From Streptomyces albofaciens JCM 4342 (GTDB taxonomy: Bacteria > Actinomycetota > Actinomycetes > Streptomycetales > Streptomycetaceae): a DNA stretch of 64,000 nucleotides. Shown in pieces: positions 8,048-15,372 of this stretch. The translations under genes were made by a program, and so were the position numbers. Each line of letters opens with the position of its first letter. Position 1 is the stretch's first letter. The notes under the pieces were generated by a model that saw only the letters and a program-made list of their open reading frames with translations, was not told where the DNA came from and did not search any database. The stretch covers positions 1,919,501 through 1,983,500 of the forward strand of contig NZ_PDCM01000001.1 in assembly GCF_008634025.1 (NCBI RefSeq), in the 5' to 3' direction.

Positions 8048-8979
8048 CGGGCGGCCTCCGGGTTCGGGGTGGCCTCCGGGTTCGGGGCGATCTCCGGGGG
8101 CGGGGCGGTCTCCGGGGTCGGGGCGGGCCCGGGCTCTGGCGCGGGTCCCGGTTGCGACGTGGATTCCGGTTCCGGCGTGGATTTCGATTTCGGCGTGGAT
8201 CCCGGTCGGGGGGTCGCTCCGGGCTCCGGCGCGGCCCCCGGCTCCGGCGCGCACCCCGGCAGCGGCGCGGCCCCCGACACCGGCGCGGCCCCCGGCTTCG
8301 GCGCGCACCCCGGCAGCGGCGCGGCCCCCGACACCGGCGCGGCCCCCGGCTCCGGCGCGGCCCCCCGCTCCGGCGCGGGTGCCAGCAGGCGGGTGAGCGC
8401 GCGGCGGGTGCGGTCCTGGGCCAGCGGGTCGGCGAAGAGCTGGATGGCCTGGTTGAGGCCCGTGTAGAGGCCGATCAGCTCGAAGACGAGCTGCTCGGGG
8501 TCGGTGTCCGGGGGCAGCTCACCGGCCTCGACGGCGTACCGGATCTCGTTGGCCAGACGGCGGCGCCAGAGCGTGGAACGGCGCACCACCGCGTCCCGGA
8601 TGGGGCCCACGCGCGCGTCGAACTCGACCGCCGCCGTGGTGAAGAAGCAGCCACCGGGGAAGGCGCCGTTCTCGCGCTCCAGGTAGGTGATCCAGTACTC
8701 GCAGACGGCCCGGAGCCGGGCGAGACCGGGCGCCGTACGCGCGGCCGGTTCCCACACCGCCCTGGAGAAGATCGCGGACGCGCTGTCCAGGGAGGCGAGC
8801 TGAAGCGCCTCCTTGGTGCCGAAGTGGCCGAGGACGCCGGCCTTGCTCATGCCCAGGTCGGCGGCGAGGCGGCCGATGGTCAGCCCGTCCAGCCCTTCGA
8901 CCGAGGCGATCGCGATGCTGCGGTCGATGATCCGGTCCCGGGTCCGGCGGGACTCGGCGGCGGACTTGCGTGGGCTCAT
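8044..8979 (-). CDS. TetR-family regulator with a long Ala-Pro-rich C-terminal tail
   Basis: 311 residues, while the family is usually 190-220. Residues 10-60 form the DNA-binding helix-turn-helix (RDRIIDRSIAIASVEG, then LTIGRLAADLGMSKAGVLGH). The ligand-binding body reaches about residue 203 (GLYTGLNQAIQLFADP). The last ~105 residues are low complexity, built from units such as APEPGA, APVSGA and APLPGC repeated many times. The DNA of this tail is a minisatellite like the intergenic ones nearby, so it may be a recent expansion. Divergent from the KAS III gene; a 10-bp palindrome in between is a likely operator. Confidence 0.9.
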   Translation of the reverse strand: MSPRKSAAESRRTRDRIIDRSIAIASVEGLDGLTIGRLAADLGMSKAGVLGHFGTKEALQLASLDSASAIFSRAVWEPAARTAPGLARLRAVCEYWITYLERENGAFPGGCFFTTAAVEFDARVGPIRDAVVRRSTLWRRRLANEIRYAVEAGELPPDTDPEQLVFELIGLYTGLNQAIQLFADPLAQDRTRRALTRLLAPAPERGAAPEPGAAPVSGAAPLPGCAPKPGAAPVSGAAPLPGCAPEPGAAPEPGATPRPGSTPKSKSTPEPESTSQPGPAPEPGPAPTPETAPPPEIAPNPEATPNPEAAR

Positions 8980-9028
8980 GCCGCCATCGTAGCCAGCGCG
9001 GCAGCAGGGGTCCCGGAATTAGCTTCCG

Positions 9029-9038
9029 ACCGATCGGT
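9029..9038. promoter_or_regulatory. Candidate TetR operator
   Basis: ACCGATCGGT, a perfect 10-bp palindrome beside the most AT-rich stretch of the gap (GCTATATTT), between the divergent TetR and KAS III genes. Its position suits autoregulation and control of the KAS III gene. Inference from position and symmetry. Confidence 0.5.
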
Positions 9039-9150
9039 TGCTATATTTCCGCCGGTGCCTCCAGGTGCCTCCAGGTGCCGTCCGCGCTGTCCGCACCGCC
9101 CGCATCATTTGAATCGCCTGTATCGCCCATATCGCTCGTACCACCCGTAT

Positions 9151-9198
9151 TGCCCGTACCGGCCGTGTGCCCGTGTGCCCGTGCGCCCGTGTGCCCGC
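9151..9198. repeat. Short GTGTGCCC-type tandem repeat
   Basis: Units of GTGTGCCC/GTGCGCCC recur four to five times just before the ribosome site of the KAS III gene, after a duplicated GGTGCCTCCA at 9054-9073. It lies in the 5' leader and probably is a further local minisatellite. Confidence 0.45.
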
Positions 9199-9229
9199 GG
9201 GCCGGCCGAGGACCCGAGGAGAAGCAGCC

Positions 9230-10171
9230 GTGCCGGGAACCCGTATCGCCGCGCTGGGACACCACCAGCCGTCGCGCGTCCTGACCAACGACGACCTGGC
9301 GGGGATGGTCGATACCAGTGACGAGTGGATCCGGCGCCGTACCGGCATCGTCACCCGGCGGATCGCCGACGAGGAGTCCGTCACCGACCTGGCCGCCGCT
9401 GCCGCCGCCAAGGCCCTGGCCGCGGCCGGGCTGGAGCCCGCCGACATCGGGCTGGTCACCGTGGCGACCTGCTCCGCCATCGACCGCTGCCCGTCGATCG
9501 CCGCCCAGGTCGCGGCCGCTCTCGGCATACCGTCGGCCGTCGCGTACGACCTGAACAACGGCTGCGCGGGCTTCTGCACCGCGCTCGCCACCGCCGACCA
9601 CGCGGTGCGCGCGGGTGCCGCCCGGCACGCCCTGGTGATCGGCGCGGAGAAGATGTCGGACGTGACCGACTGGACCGACCGCAGTACGTGTGTGCTGCTC
9701 GGCGACGGCGCGGGGGCCGCCGTGGTGAGCGCCGCGGAGTCGCAGCACATCGGGCCCGTCGTCTGGGGCTCGGACCCGACCCGTGCCCAGGCCGTCCGCC
9801 TGCTGGGCGACTGGCACCCGCGCTTCGCGCAGGACGGGCAGACGGTGTTCCGCTGGGTCACCACCGAACTCGCCCCGCTGGCGCGGGAGGCGTGCGAGCG
9901 GGCCGGCATCGGCCTGGCCGACCTCGCCGGTGTCGTCACCCACCAGGCCAACCTGCGCATCATCGAGTCCGTGGTGCAGCAGCTCGGCCTGCCCGAGCAC
10001 GTGGTGGTCGCCCGGGATGTCATCGACTCCGGGAACACGTCCGCCGCGTCCGTCCCCCTCGCCCTGTCCAAGCTGGTCGAACGCCGCGACCTCCCGCCCG
10101 GCGGCCCCGTCCTGCTGCTGAGCTTCGGCGGCGGGCTGTCGTTCGCGGGGCAGGTGGTGGACTGCCCGTAG
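9230..10171 (+). CDS. 3-oxoacyl-ACP synthase III (KAS III / FabH-like)
   Basis: 313 residues. The catalytic triad is visible: Cys112 in NNGCAGF, His238 in VVTHQANLRI and Asn269 in GNTSAAS. The N-terminal RIAALGHHQPSRVLTNDDL and DEWIRRRTGI are family hallmarks. It would condense an acyl-CoA with malonyl-ACP. It stands alone, not in a fab cluster, so it is more likely an accessory KAS III than the housekeeping FabH. GTG at 9230 is chosen because GAGGAG lies 8 nt upstream; the longer frame upstream translates repeats. The divergent TetR may control it. Confidence 0.9.
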   Translation: MPGTRIAALGHHQPSRVLTNDDLAGMVDTSDEWIRRRTGIVTRRIADEESVTDLAAAAAAKALAAAGLEPADIGLVTVATCSAIDRCPSIAAQVAAALGIPSAVAYDLNNGCAGFCTALATADHAVRAGAARHALVIGAEKMSDVTDWTDRSTCVLLGDGAGAAVVSAAESQHIGPVVWGSDPTRAQAVRLLGDWHPRFAQDGQTVFRWVTTELAPLAREACERAGIGLADLAGVVTHQANLRIIESVVQQLGLPEHVVVARDVIDSGNTSAASVPLALSKLVERRDLPPGGPVLLLSFGGGLSFAGQVVDCP

Positions 10172-10233
10172 CCGTAGCCGTAGCCGTAGCCGTAGCCGTA
10201 GACCCGTACCCGCGCCCGTAGCCGTAGCCGTAG
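10166..10233. repeat. CCGTAG hexamer repeat starting in the KAS III stop codon
   Basis: CCGTAG is repeated six times without a break from 10166, giving six in-frame TAG stops (10169 to 10199), then three more copies near 10216-10233. No gene is visible in 10172-10553 apart from this and the next repeat. Confidence 0.8.
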
Positions 10234-10340
10234 GGGGACAGGCTCGCCAGGGTGATGCCCCTCAGCCCGTCCCGGCGCGGCGTTCGGGTGGTCCGCGCGT
10301 CACCCGAACGCCGACGGCCCGGCGCTGCCTGGTCCCATGG

Positions 10341-10436
10341 GTGCCCGGCCCCGCCCGTGCCCGGCCCCGCCCGTGCCCGGCCCCGTGCGTGCCCGGCCCC
10401 GTGCGTGCCCGGCCCCGTGCGTGTCCGGTCCCGGGC
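10341..10436. repeat. 16-bp tandem repeat, six copies
   Basis: GTGCCCGGCCCCGTGC-type units begin at 10341, 10357, 10373, 10389, 10405 and 10421; the last is diverged. It lies about 115 bp before the ferritin-like gene. Confidence 0.85.
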
Positions 10437-10553
10437 GGTGCCGGAGCGTGTCCGGCACCGCATCCGTGGGGCCGCCTCGTTCCGGCTTGTTTGGTATCCG
10501 GAGCGGGGGCACTCGTTGAGCGCCATATGTCTCCGACCGGGCTGGGAGGCCTG

Positions 10554-11759
10554 ATGTCGTTCAATCCTTTGGAGCAGCGGGGCATTCCGCTGGACCGGCA
10601 GGTACGCAACTGGCGCGAACTCAACGTGACACCGATCGACCCGGACCACTGCGACCCGTACACCCGGTGCCGGATCATCACGATGAACGGGATCGAGGTG
10701 GAGGCGATCCTGTTCAGCCACCAGCTGGCCCGGCACTGTCCGGACATGGAGATCAAGCAGCAGCTCGCGCGGACCCGCTACATCGAGGCGCAGCAGCAGA
10801 AGGCGGTCAACTGGCTGCTGCCCGGCGTCTCGTCGGTGCTGGAGACGACCATCGCCTACGAGCAGGTGGCCGTCGATCTGACCGCGTGGGTGGCGCGGAT
10901 GGAGCCGGACCCGTATCTGAAACAGGCGTACCAGTTCGGGGTGCTGGAGGACTTCGACCACCTGTACCGGTACGCGAACCTGTACGAGATGATCGAGCAC
11001 CGCAAGGCGGAGTCGATCGTGGACGGGCTCACCGAGGTCATGCCGGGCCGGCCCACCCCGCTGCACCACCGCGACCCGGTGGACAACGTGCGCGAGCCGT
11101 ACGACCGGACGAAGACCGACCCGCTGTCGAAGCTGCACGCGCTGACGATCATGTCGGCCGAGCAGCAGACGATGAACTTCTACATGAACACCGGCCCCAC
11201 CTACATGGAGCCGATCGCCCGCCGTCTCTACCAGGAGATCGGGCTCATCGAGGAGGAGCACGTCACCCACTACGAGTCGCTGGTGGACCCGGGCGAGACG
11301 TGGTGGGAGCAGCTGGTCAACCACGAGTACAACGAGTGCTACCTCTACCACTCCTTCATGGAGCAGGAGAGCGACCCGAAGGTGAAGGCCATCTGGGAGC
11401 TGCACCTGAACATGGAGCTGGAGCATCTGCACCTGGCCTGCGACCTGATGCGCCGGCACGACGGCCGGGAGCCGGCCGAGATCCTGGCGCCCGCGCTGCC
11501 CAACGTGCTCACCTTCGAGCCCAACAAGGGCTATCTGCGCGAGCTGATCGCCAACCAGCTGGACCTGACCACGCTGGGCGCGGGGTACGTCCGCGAGGCC
11601 CACGAGCGGTTCGAGGCGATGCAGGAGGCCCTCAACGGCGGGGCCACGGCGCCCAGCGACGAGGTGCTGGCCGAGCACGACAAGCTGATCGGCGGCGACT
11701 ACCGGCTGCAGACCGAGGGCGAGCACCCGGTCGCCGACCTGCGTGGAGGCCGGTCATGA
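10554..11759 (+). CDS. Ferritin-like (possible diiron) protein of uncharacterised family
   Basis: 401 residues, largely helical. Two segments carry ExxH pairs typical of diiron ferritin-like folds: IEEEHVTHYESL (about 225-236) and LNMELEHLHLACDL (about 286-299), with further acidic/His helices such as LEDFDHLYRYANLYE and VNHEYNECYLYHSF. I know of no assigned reaction for this family; oxygen or peroxide chemistry is a guess. ATG 10554 has GGGAGG just before it; an in-frame ATG at 10527 lacks one. The stop overlaps the start of the hemerythrin gene as ATGA, so the two proteins are made together. Confidence 0.75.
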   Translation: MSFNPLEQRGIPLDRQVRNWRELNVTPIDPDHCDPYTRCRIITMNGIEVEAILFSHQLARHCPDMEIKQQLARTRYIEAQQQKAVNWLLPGVSSVLETTIAYEQVAVDLTAWVARMEPDPYLKQAYQFGVLEDFDHLYRYANLYEMIEHRKAESIVDGLTEVMPGRPTPLHHRDPVDNVREPYDRTKTDPLSKLHALTIMSAEQQTMNFYMNTGPTYMEPIARRLYQEIGLIEEEHVTHYESLVDPGETWWEQLVNHEYNECYLYHSFMEQESDPKVKAIWELHLNMELEHLHLACDLMRRHDGREPAEILAPALPNVLTFEPNKGYLRELIANQLDLTTLGAGYVREAHERFEAMQEALNGGATAPSDEVLAEHDKLIGGDYRLQTEGEHPVADLRGGRS

Positions 11760-12382
11760 CCTCGCCCACCCACACCGGTGACGGCCCGGCCGCGCCGACG
11801 ACCGATCCGGCCGCCGACCGCAACCCGACCCCGGACACGGACGTGGTCGCCCTCCTGATGGCGCAGCACGGCCAGATCCGCAACCTCTTCGACGAGGTCG
11901 AGCAGAGCACGGGGGACGCGCGCCGGGACGCGTTCCGCCGCCTGGTGCGGATGCTGGCGGTGCACGAGACGGCCGAGGAGGAGGTGGTCCACCCGTATGT
12001 CAAACGGGCGGCGGACGGCGGGGACGACATCGTCGCCGACCGGCTGGCCGAGGAGAAGACCGCCAAGGAGGCCCTGTCCGCGCTGGACGGCATGGACGTC
12101 GAGGACGAGGCGTTCCTGCCGCGGCTGCTGTCCCTGCGCACGGACGTGATGGAGCACGCCCGCGCGGAGGAGCGGTACGAGTTCTCGCAGCTGCGGCGGC
12201 TGAACGACCCCGGCCGGCTGGCCACCATGGCCAAGGCCGTCAAGGCGGCCGAGGCCACCGCGCCCACCCATCCGCACCCCGGCGTCGAGTCCGGCGCCGC
12301 GAACGCCGTGCTCGGCCCCATGGCGGCCGCCGTGGACCGCACCCGCGACGCCGTCCGCAAGGCCCTGGGCAAGGACGGATGA
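11756..12382 (+). CDS. Hemerythrin HHE-domain protein
   Basis: 208 residues. After a disordered ~30-residue start, a four-helix bundle carries the expected metal ligands: His in LLMAQHGQIRNLFDEVE, HETAEEEVVHPYVKR (His...Glu...His) and VMEHARAEERYEF. Such proteins bind a diiron centre and may sense or carry O2, NO or iron. Translationally coupled to the ferritin-like protein through ATGA. The C-terminal ~50 residues (Ala/Pro/His, then an amphipathic helix ending RKALGKDG) lie outside the domain. Confidence 0.92.
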   Translation: MTSPTHTGDGPAAPTTDPAADRNPTPDTDVVALLMAQHGQIRNLFDEVEQSTGDARRDAFRRLVRMLAVHETAEEEVVHPYVKRAADGGDDIVADRLAEEKTAKEALSALDGMDVEDEAFLPRLLSLRTDVMEHARAEERYEFSQLRRLNDPGRLATMAKAVKAAEATAPTHPHPGVESGAANAVLGPMAAAVDRTRDAVRKALGKDG

Positions 12383-12464
12383 GCGGCGGTCCGGCCGGCC
12401 TCGGGCAGGGACCGGCCGGTACCGGAATCGGAACCGGGCTGTCGGAATCCGTCCGTTACGAGGT

Positions 12465-12489
12465 GTTTAGCACCCGGGAGAGCGGCTAC
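12465..12489 (+). promoter_or_regulatory. Candidate sigmaB-family promoter
   Basis: GTTT-N15-GGCTAC, close to the Streptomyces sigmaB/sigmaH-type pattern GTTT-N14-16-GGGTAC/T. It lies 49 bp before the KGG stress gene. Fits the known osmotic-stress control of such genes; not proven. Confidence 0.5.
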
Positions 12490-12537
12490 GCGGTGGACTG
12501 GAAGGCACAGTCAAGATCCAAGTAAGGGTGAGTGATG

Positions 12538-12897
12538 ATGGCTGAGTCCACCAACCCCGGCAACTTCGCCAACGACCGCGAGAAGGCCGCACGCGCCGGC
12601 CAGCAGGGCGGGCACGAGAGCGGTGGCAACTTCGCCAACGACCCGCAGCGTGCCTCCGAGGCCGGGCAGAAGGGCGGCCACGAGAGCGGCGGTAACTTCG
12701 CCAACGACCCGCAGCGTGCCTCCGAGGCCGGGCAGAAGGGCGGCCACGAGAGCGGCGGTAACTTCGCCAACGACCCGCAGCGTGCCTCCGAGGCCGGGCA
12801 GAAGGGCGGCCACGAAAGTGGTGGCAACTTCGCCAACGACCCGCAGCGCGCTTCCGAGGCCGGGCAGAAGGGCGGCCGAAGCCGCCAGGGCGAGTAG
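12538..12897 (+). CDS. KGG-repeat general stress protein
   Basis: 119 residues made almost wholly of five 22-residue units (12559-12889) of the form GNFANDPQRASEAGQKGG plus HESG. The first unit is diverged (REKAARAGQQGG) and the last ends RSRQGE. This is the small hydrophilic KGG family, including E. coli YciG and Bacillus GsiB, linked to desiccation and osmotic stress. Units 2-4 are nearly identical at DNA level, so copy number is probably unstable. ATG 12538 sits 9 nt after AAGGG; another ATG lies directly before it. A strong hairpin follows. Confidence 0.92.
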   Translation: MAESTNPGNFANDREKAARAGQQGGHESGGNFANDPQRASEAGQKGGHESGGNFANDPQRASEAGQKGGHESGGNFANDPQRASEAGQKGGHESGGNFANDPQRASEAGQKGGRSRQGE

Positions 12898-12987
12898 CTG
12901 CCGGACGGGGCGGTGACCTTCGCCGAACCGGATGCCGGGCCATGCAGCAGGCGTCCGGGGGCGGGTCCACCGGCCCACCGGGAACAC

Positions 12988-13020
12988 AGAGGGCGGGCGT
13001 CCACCGGACGCCCGCCCTCT
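12988..13020. terminator. Bidirectional terminator hairpin
   Basis: 15-bp perfect stem AGAGGGCGGGCGTCC / GGACGCCCGCCCTCT with a 3-nt loop, between the convergent KGG and lipoprotein genes. Confidence 0.85.
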
Positions 13021-13094
13021 CCGGCTGTCACGCCCGGCCGGGTTCGGTCCCCGACCAGACCCGCCTCCCGGCCGGGCTCAGCCCCCGAGCGGGC

Positions 13095-15146
13095 TCAGCC
13101 CCCGGCCTTCGCCGGGCACAGGCGCCTCGGCTGCCGGTCGCCGCTCAGCTTCGCGTCCACGCAGCCGGCGGGAAGGCCGGCGTAGGGCGTCCTGCCGAAG
13201 TTGGCGGTGACGGTGAGCTTGCCGTTGCCGAACTCCGTGCGCTGCACCAGGTTGTCGGCGGTCAGACGCCGGAACGAGGTCAGCTTCTCGGTGCCCGCGG
13301 CCTTGTGCAGCGGGGCGAAGTACTTCTGAAGGGCGGCCAGTTCGGGACCGGACTTCTTCAGGGACGCGCCGTCGAGCACGTAGTTCAGCGGAATGTTGTA
13401 GAGCATCGCGAGCAGCGCGCGGTCCCTCTTCTGCTCGGGCAGCTTCTCGTACGACAGCTCCCAGCGTTCCGCGTTGACGAGCGAGCTGTGCAGCGCGGTC
13501 TCGTACAGCGGCACTCGGTACGCCGGGTCGTACATCGCCTTCGCCAGGTCGGCCGGCAGCCGTACCGGCTTGAAGAACGCGGTGGGGGCGTTCGCCGGGT
13601 AGTAGCCGCCCCAGGTCTTCCGGTCGCGTTCCAGCTTCCACAGGCCGTCGGCGACCGGCGTGGCCGCGCCGTGGTTGAAGGCCAGTACCCCGTTCGCCCA
13701 GGACTGGGCGCTCTCCGAACCCAGGACGAGCTTCTTGTCGTGGGCGAGCCGCCGCATCCGGGCGAGCCGGTTCGCACGGTCCCCGGCCTTGGTCATCGGG
13801 TGGGCGGCGTCGTGGTCGCGGAACAGTTCGCCGGTCGCGTCCACGTCGAGGAAGTAGCTGTCGGCGCCGTTGGCGGTCATCGCGCGGGTGCGGTCCGCGA
13901 GGTAGCGGCGGCTCGGCTCGGCCTGCTCGAACGCCTGTGAACTGAGGTAACAGCCGCGGTTGCCGAAACCGGTCCGCGGCTTGCCCTTGGCGTCGCGCAC
14001 GCAGAAGTCCGGGTAGACCGTGCCGGGCCACTTGGAGGTGGGGGAGTCGGCGGTCTTCGGGTCCTGGCCGTTGGCGAACGTGTCGTACGGGCCCACCAGA
14101 TAGCCCGCCTTCTCGGCGGCCCGGACGGCGGCGGCGTCCATCGGGTCCGGCCCGGCGTCGTAGCCGAGCCACATCCGGTCCACGCCCAGCTTGCGCAGTT
14201 CCTCGACGCCCGCGGCCTTGCGCGCGTCGCCCCACACATAGGCGTGGAACGCGCCGAGCAGCCTGCCGTTGGCCGGATTCTTCTCGATCTTCTCGCGGAG
14301 GCTGCCGAGCTGCCCGTGTTCGGCGAGCCAGGAACGGTAGTCGGCACCGGGCGCTACGGGGTTGCCGTCGGTGAGGGCGAAGGTGACGGTGTAGTCGCGG
14401 GTGCCGTCGCCGGCGTCGAAGTCGTGGGTGGCGGCGGTGTTCAGCCGCCCGCCGTCGGAACGGAACTTCAGCGAGGTGCCGAGGTCGGTGGGGGTGAGGT
14501 AGCTGACTCCGTGGTCCTTGCCCAGCGTGTGGCCCCACAGCGGCAGTTCGAGCCCGCCGACGTCGATCGGGTCACCCGTCAGCCCGGCCTTCTCCGAGTT
14601 CCAGAACGTGTCGCGCACGGGGATGTCCAGCCCCTCGCCGCGCGGCAGTTGTACGGCGGAGGCGGCCCGGTCCGTACCGGTCACCGGCCAGGTGAGCGAC
14701 CCGTCCCGGTCCGCCTTCATGCTGACCCGCAGCCGCCCGTGGTCCGCGCGGGCGGTCACCGTCAGCCCCTTGTCCGGGTAGCTCCAGCGGACGCCTTCGC
14801 CGGTGCGCCGGACCGGGCCCGGCGTGCCGAGCGCGGTGCCGGACGGCGCCGACAGGGTCAGGCTCTTGCCGTCCGCGGTACGGGCGTGCAGCGCCAGCGT
14901 GCCGGTGTCCACGGTGACCGTGCCGCCCCGGACGGGAATGTCGACATGCCGCCCGGCGACGGACCCGGCCACCGCCTGGCCGCTGCACCCGGAGGCGCCG
15001 ACGGAGGCCGTGGCGGTCAGGGCGAGGGAGGCGGCGAGCACGCGCGTACCGGTGCGGGTGCGGGCGCGTGTACCGGTGCCGGTGCGCGTACCGCTGCCGG
15101 TGCGGATACGGGAGCGGCCGCCTCTGGAGGCGATCTTGAAGTCCAT
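13095..15146 (-). CDS. GH129/GH101-like glycoside hydrolase, predicted lipoprotein
   Basis: 683 residues. The N-terminus is very Arg/Thr/Gly-rich and repetitive (RTGSGTRTGTGTRARTRTGT), then a hydrophobic stretch leads to the lipobox GASGC, so the mature protein should be anchored outside the membrane. A beta-rich domain follows (about 65-270), then a barrel with GRLLGAFHAYVWGDARKA, VDRMWLGYDAGPD and SYFLDVDATGELFRDHD, matching the family related to endo-alpha-N-acetylgalactosaminidase; the Asp/Glu residues in the last motif are candidate catalysts. The ATG at 15146 has no clear ribosome site, so the start is uncertain. It shares its upstream region, with an iron box, with the divergent esterase. 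Confidence 0.75.
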   Translation of the reverse strand: MDFKIASRGGRSRIRTGSGTRTGTGTRARTRTGTRVLAASLALTATASVGASGCSGQAVAGSVAGRHVDIPVRGGTVTVDTGTLALHARTADGKSLTLSAPSGTALGTPGPVRRTGEGVRWSYPDKGLTVTARADHGRLRVSMKADRDGSLTWPVTGTDRAASAVQLPRGEGLDIPVRDTFWNSEKAGLTGDPIDVGGLELPLWGHTLGKDHGVSYLTPTDLGTSLKFRSDGGRLNTAATHDFDAGDGTRDYTVTFALTDGNPVAPGADYRSWLAEHGQLGSLREKIEKNPANGRLLGAFHAYVWGDARKAAGVEELRKLGVDRMWLGYDAGPDPMDAAAVRAAEKAGYLVGPYDTFANGQDPKTADSPTSKWPGTVYPDFCVRDAKGKPRTGFGNRGCYLSSQAFEQAEPSRRYLADRTRAMTANGADSYFLDVDATGELFRDHDAAHPMTKAGDRANRLARMRRLAHDKKLVLGSESAQSWANGVLAFNHGAATPVADGLWKLERDRKTWGGYYPANAPTAFFKPVRLPADLAKAMYDPAYRVPLYETALHSSLVNAERWELSYEKLPEQKRDRALLAMLYNIPLNYVLDGASLKKSGPELAALQKYFAPLHKAAGTEKLTSFRRLTADNLVQRTEFGNGKLTVTANFGRTPYAGLPAGCVDAKLSGDRQPRRLCPAKAGG

Positions 15147-15253
15147 GGGGACGTGGATAGTGGGCGGGTCTAAGAACTCTGTAAGAGAAGCCGGGAGAAG
15201 CGGGGGCGCACGGGTCCGGCCCGTCGGATGTTGTCCGACCCTCCCACGCGTGG

Positions 15254-15272
15254 TTAGCTTAGGCTTACCTAA
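15254..15272. promoter_or_regulatory. Iron box (DmdR/IdeR-type)
   Basis: TTAGCTTAGGCTTACCTAA matches the actinobacterial iron-box consensus TTAGGTTAGGCTAACCTAA at 17 of 19 positions. It lies about 100 bp before both divergent starts (esterase at 15373, lipoprotein at 15146) and predicts repression in iron-rich cells. Confidence 0.85.
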
Positions 15273-15372
15273 GTCGAGGTCGGCGGGGCGCGCGCCGTGT
15301 CCGACCCGGCGGAAGTCGTCTGTGCCCGCGCGACGCGCCGGGCGGGAAAGCGGGTTGTCGATGGGAGCGTCG

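Noticed and set aside
9015..9039. sigmaR-like GGAAT-N17-GTT upstream of the KAS III gene
   Set aside because: Spacing is one short of the usual 18 and the downstream half overlaps the palindrome better explained as a TetR operator.
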